A stretch of DNA of 64,000 nt from Notospermus geniculatus (taxonomy: Eukaryota; Nemertea; Pilidiophora; Heteronemertea; Lineidae). Within the stretch, counting starts at the first letter, position 1, and each line of letters starts with the position of its first letter. Location of the stretch: NCBI GenBank assembly GCA_002633025.1, contig NMRB01000179.1:30390-94389 (forward strand). The letters are read 5' to 3'. This document shows positions 45,242 to 57,355 of this stretch, piece after piece. The notes beneath the pieces were generated by a model. It searched no databases, was not told the DNA's origin, and saw nothing but the letters and a program-made list of their open reading frames with translations. A program made the translations under genes and the position numbers.

Positions 45242-47841
45242 CTGGTTTAAGGGATCATATTACAGCCTTTGTGGGGGGTCTCGACAATTTTCATCTCTGC
45301 TGTTTTGGAGCTAAATAAATCCCAACTCATGGTGTCATCAGTCAGAATTAATCGATATTACATTGGCAAATAGATTCATTGTTCTAATTGTCTGTTCCAT
45401 CACTTTAGCTTGAAAGCTGACGTGAGTGGCCCCTCTCCTATTTCCTCTGTGACTGCAGTTAACAAAAAATAAATAAATAAAATTAAAAAAATAAAAATCG
45501 ACAGAACTACGTAGTTCATTTTAGAGGGAACAATGATCGCTCTTTCAAAAGCATCTACGCAAACAAGCCAGACATGCCTTCAGAATAATGGCCAATAGGG
45601 CAATTTTTCAGAATTCTAATTCAAAGGGTATATATAAAAATATGCTTTGTTCGATTAGTCTGAAGCGCCAGGATATTTCAAATATGAAATTGAAAGCAAT
45701 GAAGAGATATTAAATTTCATGTACATGTACTTTTAGCCAGTTACCCCAAAATGGTGGTAACAGCTGTCTGTATTCATGATTTATTACAAAAGCTCGTTGT
45801 CGTGTATAAAAACCAGTAATCGTTGGAAATCTTCAATATTAACGATTAATTTGACAATGTCCAGTCATATTTGCACTCACTTAACCTTGCAATGGAACCT
45901 AATCACAAACCACAAATTCGCCAGTTATGGCCCACACTTGACACTAGCGGCGAAATATCGTGCCTCATTTCACCACAAGCGTAGGTGGAAGGCCGCCATT
46001 TTGGATTTTGCCGGCGCGCATGTAGAATTAGTTCGGTCGGCCTAATCGCACAATTCTTTCTAATTAGTATTCAGTTCATTAAGTTCTAATACCACTTGTT
46101 ATCAACACGAAGTCCTTTTAGTCTGAAAATATTCGCCTTGAACCCAACAGCACCACTTTTCAACATCATCTATCATCTAGCGTAGATGCCACTGGGTTGG
46201 CGGTGACACGGCTGGCCTGTTCACGATGGTTAAAAACCTTTACCAAAATGTAGTAATCTGCACTACTTTCAAGATGGAAACCTAGCACCTGCGCTAGTGG
46301 TGTTATAGAAGATAACGCCATCTAGTGTCAAGTGTGGTTATGGCCAATACACACGATCTACAAAAATTGGACAACAAAAATTATTTGGACCAACTAATGT
46401 GATTGTGTGTGAGGGGGAAAAACATCCGGCCTGACAGGCACGGTATACGAATTGAAATCCAATGGTTTTCCCTTTCACGCACACGCGCGTTACCGTTACT
46501 CGACCACCAGACCAGGACGAAATGTCTGAATCTGGCAATGAATCGATTGGTGAAGTGATCTGAGACAGCGCACTATACTGGACAGCATCAACTTACTGGA
46601 GTTGAATTTCAGGCTGAAAACTGAGCATTGTGTATCCGTATGGAAGACGAGGTCGAGAAATCCCAACTGACATTATATGGTCGTCGCCATGATGAGATCA
46701 CATGATCACTTCTCTTGCCCAATCAGCAGCCGGATTGCGATTTTCAAATGGGAGGAATCGGCGGATTAGTTTGGTTCCCGAACCCACCGCTAGGGCTAAA
46801 AGGGTTATGTTGGGATCGCGAACCAGTCTATCCTCTGTGACGTCAGACACATCGATTTTGGTGTGTGGGGTCAAGGTCAAACGAGGCCGATACCGAACCC
46901 TTTTAGCCCTAGCGGTGGGTTCGGGAACCAAACTATCGGCCGATGGGAATGAATGACTAGCTCTGTCCCTGATTAGCCAATCAGCGACGGGTGTTGAAAT
47001 AAAATCACCCACCACAACGGAATGCGACCTGTGTCCCAGACCCTCGTATCTGCTCTCTGCACATGCAGGGTCTACTGGGCGCCCAAGACTAAGTTGAATT
47101 TCGTATTTCGTTCTTGGTGTTTCGTCAGATTTGCGAAACCTCACTATTGTCGAATGGACTTAGTGACTACTTTCGACTTGGTCAATCAACTGGTGTCACC
47201 CACAGTTTCGTTCGTCGATGAAATCTCGTTGTGATATCTGCCCATGTTGCCCGTGTTATAGTGTTTCCTTCTTCGTAATATAATAGGCCCCTTTCGAAAG
47301 TCGGCGATTTCGGCGCTGAGGGTAAACAAATGGGAAAATGCATTACGTTTTGCCAGAAATTGCAGAAATAACTGCCAGAAACGCTTGAAATTTGGCAGAA
47401 ATGTGGTGATGGCCAAACCATTGAGAAGTGTGAGAAATAAATTGGGTGTCACCGGTAAATTTTTCGAGAAATTGGCGATTTTCTACACCTGAACAATAGG
47501 TGGATTAACAGACACTTTTAACCTTCTATTGTTCAGTTGAAGAAAAATGCAGAAATCTTCAAAAATTGATCGATGACACCAATTTTTTTCACACATTTCT
47601 CAATGAATTGGCCCTCCCAACATGTTAGCCAAATTTCAAGCGTTTCTGGCAGTTATTTCTGCAATTTCTGGCAAAATTTAATGCATTTTCCCATTCGTTT
47701 GTACCTTTGGCGCCGAAATGGCCGGCTTTCGAAAGGGGCCTGGGAACGTAGTGGCAATAGACAGCTAAAGAGAGGCCATGATTGTTCAACAGGGTAGTAC
47801 ACATCTTGAGAATCTCAGGTCATTTACGGTCGTACCCTCCT
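45242..47841. other. No gene; several foldback elements
   Basis: Foldbacks at about 45920-46348 (ends near 'CACACTTGACACTAG'), 46768-46937 (AGTTTGGTTCCCGAACCCAC) and 47286-47742 (AGGCCCCTTTCGAAAGTCGG, arms over 200 bp, younger half-arms diverged). A TCGCAAATCTGACGAAACAC-type end occurs at about 47072-47150. No coding exon recognised. Confidence 0.55.
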
Positions 47842-48173
47842 TCAATGCCCTGAGGACATCCACCCCGTTTCGATGGGAAAGAGGGACATTCCCTCGTGTG
47901 TACTCGCCAATTGGTAATTCACAAATAAACCATGCAAAGCAGTGGGGAAATGCCACTTGATGTAATAACCAAATATCGCGCCTAGTGCCAGAACGTCTGC
48001 ACATAGATCTGGTGTTACGAGTTCCGGATACCAGGCTCATAGCATTGTATCTCATTCCATAATTTATGCACGCTGTCGAATGACAACTGCCCCAAACACA
48101 TGAACTGGATCATACCTTCGTGTTCTGATCCCATTGGTACGTCCTCGTTATCCAGATAATCCGTGAGAATCAT
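47842..48173 (-). pseudogene. Protein-kinase-like C-lobe fragment, two candidate exons
   Basis: Exon-like pieces 48116-48173 (MILTDYLDNEDVPMGSEHE, donor GTATGA) and 47842-48035 (AWYPELVTPDLCADVLALGA then IFGYYI). Together they resemble the DFG-side segment, the APE-like motif and the D..ALG helix of protein kinases; phases 1/1 agree across an 85-base intron. The second piece runs to a TGA soon after, and no N-lobe or catalytic-loop exon was found. Either a relic or exons of a gene whose other parts I cannot see. Confidence 0.35.
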
Positions 48174-48660
48174 GTTGACGCGAAGTTAATTCAGGAACAA
48201 TCAGAAACTCAGCGAGTTTGTCAGCGAATCGAGAAATTTAATCAGAGCTGCCATTTTGGGATATGACCAAGACGGGATAGAAGCTTCACTGTGACTGGCT
48301 GGATTCGGCGGAATTCACTACTCCGCTGCTTCCCCAACGAAATGGCATGGATGTCGCCAGGGTCTGAACCAAGTGCGAGAAGGGGAGACGGTTGTGAAGA
48401 CCCTGGGTGCGAGGATGGGTAGTAAAACGAGGGGGAATATCCACACACAGAAACACTAAATAGTAGATGTTAAAATTTGAAAACAGTAAATCAAGAAAGT
48501 AACATACAGCTGTACTGCATTTTATTCATTTCATTTTTCATCACTTTTTAACATGAAAAACGAATTCTAGTTTCCTCACTCTGATATTGGAACAGATCGG
48601 AGAGATGTCATGAATCAGCTTCTGTACATCGGAAAAGTGGGAAACCGCTCTCAGGTGCGT

Positions 48661-49011
48661 AGGCCTTTTATTTTTTATTAGTTGGTTTGCGAAATAAAAT
48701 CCTGAAAGGCTCAGGCAGGAGGTAGGAAAAAAATAAAAATAAAGATCGTTCAGCTCAGCTTTTTAAAAATAAATCCTGAAAGGCTGAGGCAGGAGGGAGG
48801 AAAAATTTAAAAAAAATATCCTTCAGCTCAGCTTTTTAAAAATACAAACTGATGGATTGCCAAAAAGCCCATGATTTTATTTTTTCCCTGTGTGGGGATA
48901 CAATAGAGGGTCGGAGGAAATAAAAAAGAGGAAAAATTTCAACTTTATTTTTTTCTCCATCAGGAAATCCAACGTCGGCGGTTTCGTAAACCAACTATTT
49001 AAAAAAAAGGC
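48661..49011. repeat. Insertion with inverted ends AGTTGGTTTRCG
   Basis: Present in the 48.3-49.1 kb duplicate but missing from the matching place near 49900. Ends 'TTAGTTGGTTTGCGAAATAA' and 'TTTCGTAAACCAACTATT' are imperfect complements. Confidence 0.6.
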
Positions 49012-49093
49012 CTAACGAGCACTCGCGGATGCCGACTGGCTCGCGGAAGCCGACTTGCTGGCGGATGCCGACCGGCTCGCGGATGCCGACTTG
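49012..49093 (-). pseudogene. Truncated duplicate of the SASAS-repeat exon
   Basis: 27 codons of the SASASR/K/Q tail plus stop, identical in style to the end of the gene at 49906, cut by an N at 49094. The downstream flank (48290-48640) also duplicates 49525-49880. Either a partial tandem duplication or an assembly break in a second full gene. Confidence 0.6.
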
Positions 49094-49905
49094 NAACATC
49101 ATGGACTAGGCCTAGGCCTACCGATACACCCTTATTTTACGGCTTCCAGTCGGTTGTGTTTTTTTTTTCGTGGGCCACTGTTGCTGTATTCCAAACAGAG
49201 GGGAAAGACACCAACACTCTGTGAGAGGATGCATTGGCCATACGTGGACAATGCATCCTCTCACCAACCACCCAATCTGCCACTTAGTTACCATCTACAT
49301 CGACCACAACCATTCCACCTTGGCGGCAGAGTCGGTTGGCGTTCGCCTGTCACTGTAGCTAGGCCTAGGCCTAATACTTTCACCGCCTTTAGTTCTTCAG
49401 GGGCATGCCCTATTACCTTCCGTTTTCAGTTATAACTTTATCACTCATTGTTGCACAAAACAACCATCTATTCAGAAACAAATCCTCTAAAATCTATCCC
49501 TACCCCCACCCTGGTTCCGTTAACTCTGGATTCGGCGGCGTTCAGTACTCCGCTGCTTCCCCAACGAAATTGCATGGATGTCGCCGGGGTCTGAACCAAG
49601 CGCGAGAAGGGGAGCCGGTTGTGAAGACCCTGGGTGCGAGGATGGGTAGTACAACGAGGGGGAATATTCACACACAGAAACACTAAATAGTATTTGTTAA
49701 AATTTGAAAACAGTAAATCAAGAAAGTAACATACTGCATTTTATTCATTTCATTTTTCATCACTTTTTAACATGAAAAACGAATTCTAGTTTCCTCACTC
49801 TGACCTTGGAGGAATTCCTCCAAGCTCTGACATTGGAACAGATCGGAGAGATCTCATGAATCCGGTTCTGTACATCGGAAAAGTGGGAAACCTCGCAGGT
49901 GCTTA

Positions 49906-52362
49906 TTAGCGAGCACTCGCGGATGCCGACTGGCTCGCGGATGCCGACCGGCTCGCGGATGCCGACTTGCTGGCGGATGCCGACCGGCTCGCGGATGCCG
50001 ACTTGCTCCCTCCTGCCGACCAACTCCCGCCTGCCGAATGGGGCCCGGAGCTTCGACCAGATTTACTTGAAGCGTTGCTGCTTCCTGTCCGAGAAGCAGT
50101 AGGCGTCGGGGAGTAATACGTGGTGTCGTCCGTGTAAACTAGGGTCATGTAAGTGTGCATGTAAATGTCAGTAATGTCAGTAGTGTAGTCCGTGTAGTAA
50201 GTGGTGTCAGCGGTGTAGTCCGAGTTACTGCTGGAGTGGCCACCGCTGCTTCCAGAAGATTGGACAGAGGTTCCCTTGCCAGTGTTGCTGTTGCTGTTGG
50301 ACCGTGCCGCTCGGATCAGTTCAACTGTCGAAGAAAAAAAAATACAGTATACAGTAGTGTGCAAACGTCTTCTATCCATTTTGTTCGGTGTTTCCTTCGT
50401 GGCTTAGTCTCGCACCGCCAGCCTCTGATCTCGCTCCGCTTCCTACGCTTGGCTCAGAGTCTTGCCCCAGACGTATTCTGGTTATGCTAAGGGTTCCAAC
50501 ATCTCTCCACAGGTGGCGCTCACACACAGACAGACGTCGATAGCTTTATGACACATATTATTTACATTTTAATAATTTTCTGTATTTTTATCAGCGTTCC
50601 TGCGACATATATAGGAGTTGAATCGATGCTCTGACTTAATGAATAGCTCTGTGTATGAATTACATCCGGGTATGCGCGCCCAGAATCGGGGTGCGGGTAC
50701 CCGGATGTGATTACGAAAATACTTCGTCTGGGGCTGGTCCCTTCTCGGTGAGCACTACTGCCACCTGGAGGGAGAAAACAGCTGGAGCTGGTCTATTCGC
50801 GGCATGGAGCAATAGGACTGCGGCGTTTGCATTGTTGTTTTTCGCGGGTTTTGCAAAAACTCTCCAGTATCATTCAGTAAGCGGGCATCTATCACCGTAG
50901 ACTCGGGACCCAGTCGTTGTGTCGCTCTGGCCGCCGCACTCCACTCCACAAACGACTGGGAAAGCAAGCTGCAAAATCAGCGGCTAGCGTACCGACAACA
51001 ACAACGGCCACCTCGACCAATGAAATTGCCCGAAAGCAATCTACTAGGGGAAATCTGGCACACTTTTGATTGGTTGTTATTGATGAAATTTACCAGAGCC
51101 TCTAGAATCTTTTCAAAGTCACTAGCAGGATATTGTTTTATCCGTAAGTACTGCTTATCGCACACAGCATCGAACTTAGGTACCAGGATACCGTCCTTGG
51201 CCTCGAAAAAAGTTCCGAAATATAATCAGCTGATTTGAATCTTGCAACGAGCAGACGACGGCCGTTGAAGACGCAGTTTCTGATTGGCTGAACTCAATCA
51301 CATCCGTTGTTGTTGTCGGTACGCTAGCCGCTGATTTTGCAGCTTGCTTTCCCAGTCGTTTGTGGAGTGTAGTGCGGCGGCCGGAGCGACACAACGACTG
51401 GGTCCCGAGTCTACTATCACCGATGCCACAGGCATTAAAAATACTCCTCATTTCATCATGAAGAGTAAAACACAGTTTTCTTACCTTCATCATTCTGCAC
51501 AACCTTTGCCTGTAAAGCAAAAAAAGGGGCAAAGGAGGGTTTTATTCCATCCGTAAGGAGAGATAAGAGAGATACGAATTTTGAGAAAAAAATATTTTTT
51601 GGATTTCCAGGAGCTGTAATTACAAATCCGGCGTCTGAAATCATTTGAAATTTAAAAATGTCTGTTTTGTGTGGAAGAATTTTGGGGACATTATGGCAAG
51701 TGGGCTCTGAAGAATGATTGTAATAGAAAATGACTAAGGCCACGGTTATTATATTCTTTGGTTTACGGGCACAAAGATTTTGAGCCCAGGTACGGAGGAC
51801 GAAATAAAAATTTAAAAAAATCTTCGGTTCAGTTCATTTCTTTCATTTTCAGCTTTAGAATGACAAATTAGACAAATCGGAGAAAATAAAAAACAAAATA
51901 AATTATTTATAAATTTATAAATGCCTCTTTTCTGCTTCTTTCCGTCCTCGCTGCCGGGAAATAGGCATACGCCAGTTGGTTTTATTTATTTTTAGCTATC
52001 GTGACTGCTGAAATCAAGGTCGGCGAGGGTAAAAACAGCTCCATTTATTTGTTTTTTTTTCATAGAAGGCCTCATTTGAACTTCGGCGGCAATAAAAGAA
52101 ACTGATTTTCACACAATTTTATTTTTATCGATATGGCATTTTGCCACGTCGGCGGGCCCGTATATAAACCAAAGAATTAAAAAATGTGGCCTAAGCTCAA
52201 AACCTTCGTTTTGCAGATTTTGGACATAGCCTATGTGTCGCCGTAATTTGTGCACCAAACCCTCGCCATCTACATTGAAGAATTCAGATGAAGTGAACTT
52301 ACCATAGCAGATAGGCCCACCGCCACGATGGCCACACAAACAACCAAAAGATAAGTCTTCAT
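49906..52362 (-). CDS. Small secreted Ser/Ala/Thr/Tyr-rich protein with SASAS repeats, three exons
   Basis: Exons: 52303-52362, 51485-51509 (25-nt microexon), 49906-50324. Donors GTAAGT and GTAAGA, acceptors TTGCTTTACAG and TTTTCTTCGACAG; phases 0 and 1 match exactly, giving 167 residues. Exon 1 encodes MKTYLLVVCVAIVAVGLSAM, a clear signal peptide. After a short charged linker (AKVVQNDE, VELIRAAR) come a Ser/Asn/Gly block, a DYTADTTYYTDYTTDITDIY block rich in Tyr, Thr and Asp, a Ser/Gly/Lys block, and a tail of hexapeptides SASASR/K/Q. No Cys in the mature part. AATAAA lies about 165 bases past the stop. Such composition suits an extracellular matrix, mucus, adhesive or silk-like protein, but that is inference; no family is recognised. 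Confidence 0.75.
50893..51420. repeat. Foldback element in intron 2 of the SASAS-repeat gene
   Basis: Arms of about 115 bp ('GACTCGGGACCCAGTCGTTG' / complement) enclose unique sequence. The microexon at 51485 lies just outside it. Confidence 0.75.
51736..52193. repeat. Foldback element in intron 1 of the SASAS-repeat gene
   Basis: Ends 'AAGGCCACGGTTATTATATT' / 'AAAAAATGTGGCCT' with CTTTGGTTTACGGGC / complement inside. Short T/A-rich inner arms. Confidence 0.6.
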
Positions 52363-52478
52363 GTCGAATTATTCTGAAATTTAAAGCGCAGTGGGTTTAC
52401 CACATCGACGTCATTTTAAACCAGTGCCCTTGACGGCCTCCCACTGCCCATTAGCGGGTTCGAGTTTCTTCGATGCAA

Positions 52479-52743
52479 TACGGCCGTTTAGACGACAAGC
52501 CAAAAAAACACATTCAGATTCGATCCGGTTGGATCCGATCGACCCGCATTGGGTCTCATTTGCGTTTAGACGAGATTTGAATGTGGTCGTATGTGGTCCA
52601 ATGCGGTCCACTGTGGATTCGAGACCATTTTAAATCCACATTGCAGGACCGCATTGGGTAGCGTTTACACGCAAGAGTTTTGAACCACAATCGGATTCGA
52701 TCGGAACGCATGTGGATTTTCGCCTGTCGTCAAAACGGCCCTA
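52479..52743. mobile_element. MITE, TIR TACGGCCGTTTAGACGACA
   Basis: Second member of the family at 3394-3624, with the same internal blocks and TA at both ends. Upstream of the SASAS-repeat gene. Confidence 0.8.
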
Positions 52744-52983
52744 TTATCGAACGAGAGGAATTGGCGGCTCAACAATTTCCTCGGTCAGGCTGCAATACTG
52801 AAGTTTCGCAAATCTGACGAAACACGAATGTACGAACTACGAAATTAGGCCTTATTTCCATGACGTAATGTATTTCGGGAGATGGGTTGGAGGGGATTAG
52901 CAGGCTCGAGCTGCTCATGGAGAAATATACATGTACTGTACAATATAGTTCCTCCATGAGCTGCTTAAATAAAAGACTATATG

Positions 52984-53218
52984 GACCGTATTCTAGAAGC
53001 TTCCTTAAGTGTAAGGTCGACCTTTAGCTTTTGTTTGCAGGGTAGAATACAAAAGATTAAGGTCGACCTTACACTTAAGGAAGCTTCTAGAATACGGTAT
53101 GGCCTATATTCTAGAACCCTCCTTAACTCTAAGGTCCACTTTAAGCTTTTGTATTCTGCCCTGCAAACAATAGCTAAAGGTAAACCTTAGAGTCAAGGAA
53201 GGTTCTGGAATATGGCCC
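52984..53218. repeat. Two adjacent ATTCTAGAAGC palindromic MITE copies
   Basis: Head-to-tail copies at 52984-53100 and 53101-53218. In the first the arms carry AAGTGTAAGGTCGACC, compensated on both sides, so the hairpin is kept despite sequence change. Confidence 0.75.
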
Positions 53219-54654
53219 TATATTGCTAAGCATGAGTATACTGGCCCACTGATGAATTTTGGCATCTGTCAACGTGATCTCATAAAACTAGTGACTTTAC
53301 AGTACCGTACTTACCGCGGGACTTACCGTTTAAGATTGCTGAAAAAATGTAGTGTCGTCGTTCTCACGTGGTGTCAAGTTGCGTGTAAAGACGTTCGCAG
53401 TCTCGACCAAAAGGGACCTGTGATGGCTTTGCCGTTTGAAGTAACAGATGACACCTGGAATCTTATATACCACCGCTTTGTGGAGGAACAAATGACAGTC
53501 TGATGCATCTGGACTCGTGGAATATGGCAGTAATTGTTGAATTCCTGACAGTATTCATCTAATTCTGAAAAATCCTGGCTGTGGCACTATCCGGGGGCTC
53601 ATAACATTGTTTGTGGTAAAAAGCATTCGTTGTTGTCCTCTTCACCTGTTGGTCTGGACGGAAAGGTGGCGTCAGTGGTTTATTCAATGCCCTCAAAGCC
53701 CATCAATCTTTCAACAGGCCATGGGTTTCATTCCCCAAAATGAACACTCCAACCCTTGCGGGGGAAGGCCAAAAAGGGCCAAAAATTCGACTTTATGCAC
53801 ACGCACAAGCATTTTACGGCCTTTGGCGCTGTTGTTCATCAACGTGCATGTTTGTGACTTTTTGGTGAACGCCGTAGAAACCCGACGCAGGCACTTATTC
53901 TAGGTGTCTTCTGTCCCATTATACAGCGCTGGTTTTTTGCCATTTTCTCAAAACGTGAAAAAAATCAGATAGGCAATTATCTTAGCAGGGGGACGATGTT
54001 ACAACGTTTGTTACAACCAACCCCACCTATAGTTCAGGGTCAAATGTGTGCTGCGATACCAAACCATGTGGAAGTGGGCTTTATCACACTGGACCAGTTG
54101 TACAGGCTTTACATCATTATTCAAATAGTATTCCAACAAACTTCTAAAACTGCACAGGCAGTAAAGCAGGAGAGCTTTTCTGATCATGTCATTTTTTACT
54201 TACATGTAGGCCTACTAAAATGGTTTTTGTCGATTGTTTGGAAAGTCAATTCGGACATTTAGATGCCGTTTGGTACAAAGACGGCAACTATCAATTTCAA
54301 TGTAGGCCTATGTCAGGAATCTCAGCCCCTCTCAGTGGATATTCAAGGAAATATTAGACCTGTTACAACCTACTCCTGTTACAACCAGCCCCGCTCTCCC
54401 CTGCGACCAGAGGTCAGTTTACCCTGCATTACCGACAAACTCCTACGTGTACATCGCTGCAGGCATGTTTTTCACCAGCGGTAATGACACCTAATTAATA
54501 GCCTTCATCGTGTACGCAAAAAAATGTGTTCGTCGTTTTGTAATTTTGTAAGTAAATTGCTGCTTGTCTATCTGCTTGATGAACAGGGTATATTATGACA
54601 AGTTCCACAGTCACACACGGTATTCACGACCGGCATCGACCGGTTCATCTTCGT

Positions 54655-55048
54655 TCTCGAAATTAGTGAGTTTTCGCAAATCTGACGAAACACGAACTAC
54701 GAAATACGAAATTCTACTTCATTTCCAGGATAATGTATTTCAGGAGATGGTTGGTGCCACATATGTCCCTGCTGCCAGTGCGTCTTTTAGCATATCATGT
54801 AAGACCGAGAGAGTTATGGTGCATCTTGAATTTTTAAATTTCCATGTGGAAACGAAAGATAAATTTCAAAGTTTAAATATACACCGTAACTCGATCGGTC
54901 TAACGTCATTCGCTCAAAGACGCTCTTGCAGCAGGCGATATTTATGGTAGGCCTACCAACCATCTCCTGAAATACATTACGTCATGGAAATTAAGTCCAA
55001 TTTCGTATTTCGTACTTTGTGTTTCGTCAGATTTGCGAAACCTCACTA
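54655..55048. repeat. Foldback element (TCGCAAATCTGACGAAACAC ends)
   Basis: The arms, about 90 bp, are reverse complements. The matching copy in unit B is at 61047-61456, and single ends occur at 47072-47150 and 52795-52890. Confidence 0.7.
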
Positions 55049-55249
55049 TTGCTGATCGTACGAAAAACTAATCTGAGCCAACCCTCTATACCACCCCGAG
55101 TCCTGGCCAAAGTTGAAGACGTATAACCAGCAACGGACACTAAGGCATACCTCCATCAGTTTCCAACTTATAAGGAATCTACAATATGCAATTTTTCGCT
55201 TTCATGTCGTTCAGTCTGTTTTTGGGCGGGCGGCGATATGACTATACTT

Positions 55250-55672
55250 CATTACACATCCGATTGGCGCGAGGTTTTCAGCCGATATCTCCGCTACGGC
55301 TGGCTCAAATTTGACATACCAAACATCAATCGATTTGTCTTTTTTGCCGCTACAGCCATCATCACTGTCATTTTCCCCATAAACGTCACAGACAAAAGTT
55401 CTTTCACCAATCACAGTTTGTGTTTACGGCCGAAGTGGCGGCCATTTTGAAATGACGCAATGCATCGCGCACGTGTAAACAGCAGTGAACACCATGGCGA
55501 AATGAAATAGGTTTTGAGAAAGGGATCCGTTATGCGGGCCTTACGCGAAAAATGAAGATAGCAAAAAGATACCGACAAGAAAGACAAGTCAATTGATGTA
55601 TGGTACATTATGTCGAATTTGACCGAGCCGTTGCGAAGATATCGGCTGAAAACCTCGCGCCAATCGGATGTT
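55250..55672. repeat. Foldback element just upstream of GPCR exon 1 (unit A)
   Basis: Ends 'CATCCGATTGGCGCGAGGTT' and complement. Counterpart at about 61660-62072 in unit B; a related shorter element lies in intron 2 at about 58570-58735. Confidence 0.7.
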
Positions 55673-56161
55673 CGCGGATGATGTGATCTGAACAGCTGTC
55701 CATCCCACTTGCGTGATCAGCAACCAAGGAGATGACACCTGAACAGTACAACGTGTTACTATTTCACCGATCGACAACTCCGTGGACGAAACGGTGATCA
55801 TCCTGCGCCTGGTTTATCTCATCACGACGAAATACGTATGGATACCGATCGCGGTCATAGGTTTAATTGGGAATTTGTTCTTAATCAGCATCACACTCCA
55901 GAAAGACAACCGGCGAATTTCAACGTGTAACTATATGACAGGCCTCGCCGTGGCTGATTCGTGTGTCCTTAACCAATATATTTGCTCTATGACTTTATTT
56001 TTCTACACTCAGGAAAAGCTGTCTGATTTTGTAATGCAGTAAGTAATATCATATCATTATACCGCGTCGTAGCCCTCTTAGGTTTTTACCGGAGGTATGG
56101 AGTCCACGACAGGCTACAGTCCACCTGCGTGGGGTCTTTTACTTGCCCTGGCATACACACT

Positions 56162-56275
56162 TAAGGCCCGTTTACACTAGGTTGCACCAAGTTGCAAGTT
56201 GCTGCAACTTGCAACTTGTTGCAACAAGTTGCGTGAAGTTGCATATGAAAAGTTGCATGTGTAAACGGGCCTTTA
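56162..56275. mobile_element. MITE (TTAAGGCCCGTTTACACTAG), in GPCR intron 1
   Basis: 114 bp, ends nearly perfect complements, body of GCAACTTGTTGC blocks. Same family as 19579-19986. Missing from unit B (near 62585), so it inserted after the duplication or was lost from B. Confidence 0.75.
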
Positions 56276-56354
56276 GGTACAAGGGACCACAGCTTTTAGT
56301 CCCATCCGACGGACCCTCAGCATTTCACATTTTTTTCACGATTTTTTTTGTATA

Positions 56355-56425
56355 TGCCTTCGAACTCGCGCCGACCCATTGCACAGTTTGGTAGTCAAGT
56401 GCGCTAACCACTCGACCACCGGGCT
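56355..56425 (-). repeat. tRNA-like/SINE relic in GPCR intron 1
   Basis: The minus strand reads GCCCGGTGGTCGAGTGGTTA (tRNA 5' half and A box) and GAGTTCGAAGG (B-box-like) at tRNA spacing. The 3' acceptor side does not pair. Absent from unit B. Confidence 0.5.
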
Positions 56426-56831
56426 AAGCTATGAAATCGTACCTAAACTATCGTATCCTAAACTATCCTAAATCGTACCAAAACTATCTTCTTGTCCGCT
56501 AATTGTGCCAATCTCGTACCCAGAGTTGAACATTGCCAATTAAACTCTGGAAATGCCTAGACCGGTACTACTTTTGCAAAGTGCAAAATGCATTATTCAA
56601 GGCCATGAATTTCTGACCGTTGCACAAGCAATTGCGTAGGGATTCGAAAGGGTTCGTAGTTTGTTTCTTAATAAAACATTGAATACCCAACGGAATGTTA
56701 AAATAGTAGTACAATGTATTTTTACAAAAAATACTGGAACAAATGTTAATTTTGGCACGATTACTTTATCAAAATAATTTGTAAAATCGATGAGCACAAG
56801 AATCTTGTGCTGTGTTTAGCCGTTTTCAGAG

Positions 56832-57084
56832 TAGACTGGTCCCCTGTCGTATCGCTCCGTTCCTCCACTACTACGACAGGCCGCGTCCGCCATGTTTGCC
56901 TGTTTTCTGACACACGTATGCAAATGAGCAATAAAGACTCGTAACGTTGCGGGAGTCTCTAAAAATAGATGATGACTCATGGCGCGACCGTTGATCAATC
57001 ACAGTTGACCAACCACATGCCGAGTTGGCGTTCAAAATGCCTGTCGTAGTAGTGAAGCGAGAACTACGACAGGGGACCAGTCTA
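56832..57084. mobile_element. TIR element, 253 bp, 9-bp TSD TTTTCAGAG
   Basis: Ends TAGACTGGTCCCCTGTCGTA; flanks 56823-56831 and 57085-57093 are identical nonamers. In opposite orientation to the copies at 21.7 and 31.4 kb. Absent from the matching intron in unit B. Confidence 0.88.
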
Positions 57085-57355
57085 TTTTCAGAGGTCTTAG
57101 CCGAGGAACGATGGTGGCGACCTCTTCAGATTGTAATTTTGCATCGCCTACAAAATCGTCCTCGTGAAGTTCGTTGGCTAACTCTATGACAAACAACCCC
57201 CACCCTCGTGCTTGACACCAAGGACCAACAGTCATTTTATACACTGTTCGGACGTCGTAGTCAGCTGAGTAAAGATGTAGGATGTATAGGGAGCGAATTT
57301 TTTACGTGGACACAGTGCCTACATCGTGCAGGCCTGCTTCGTATCAGTCACCGAC

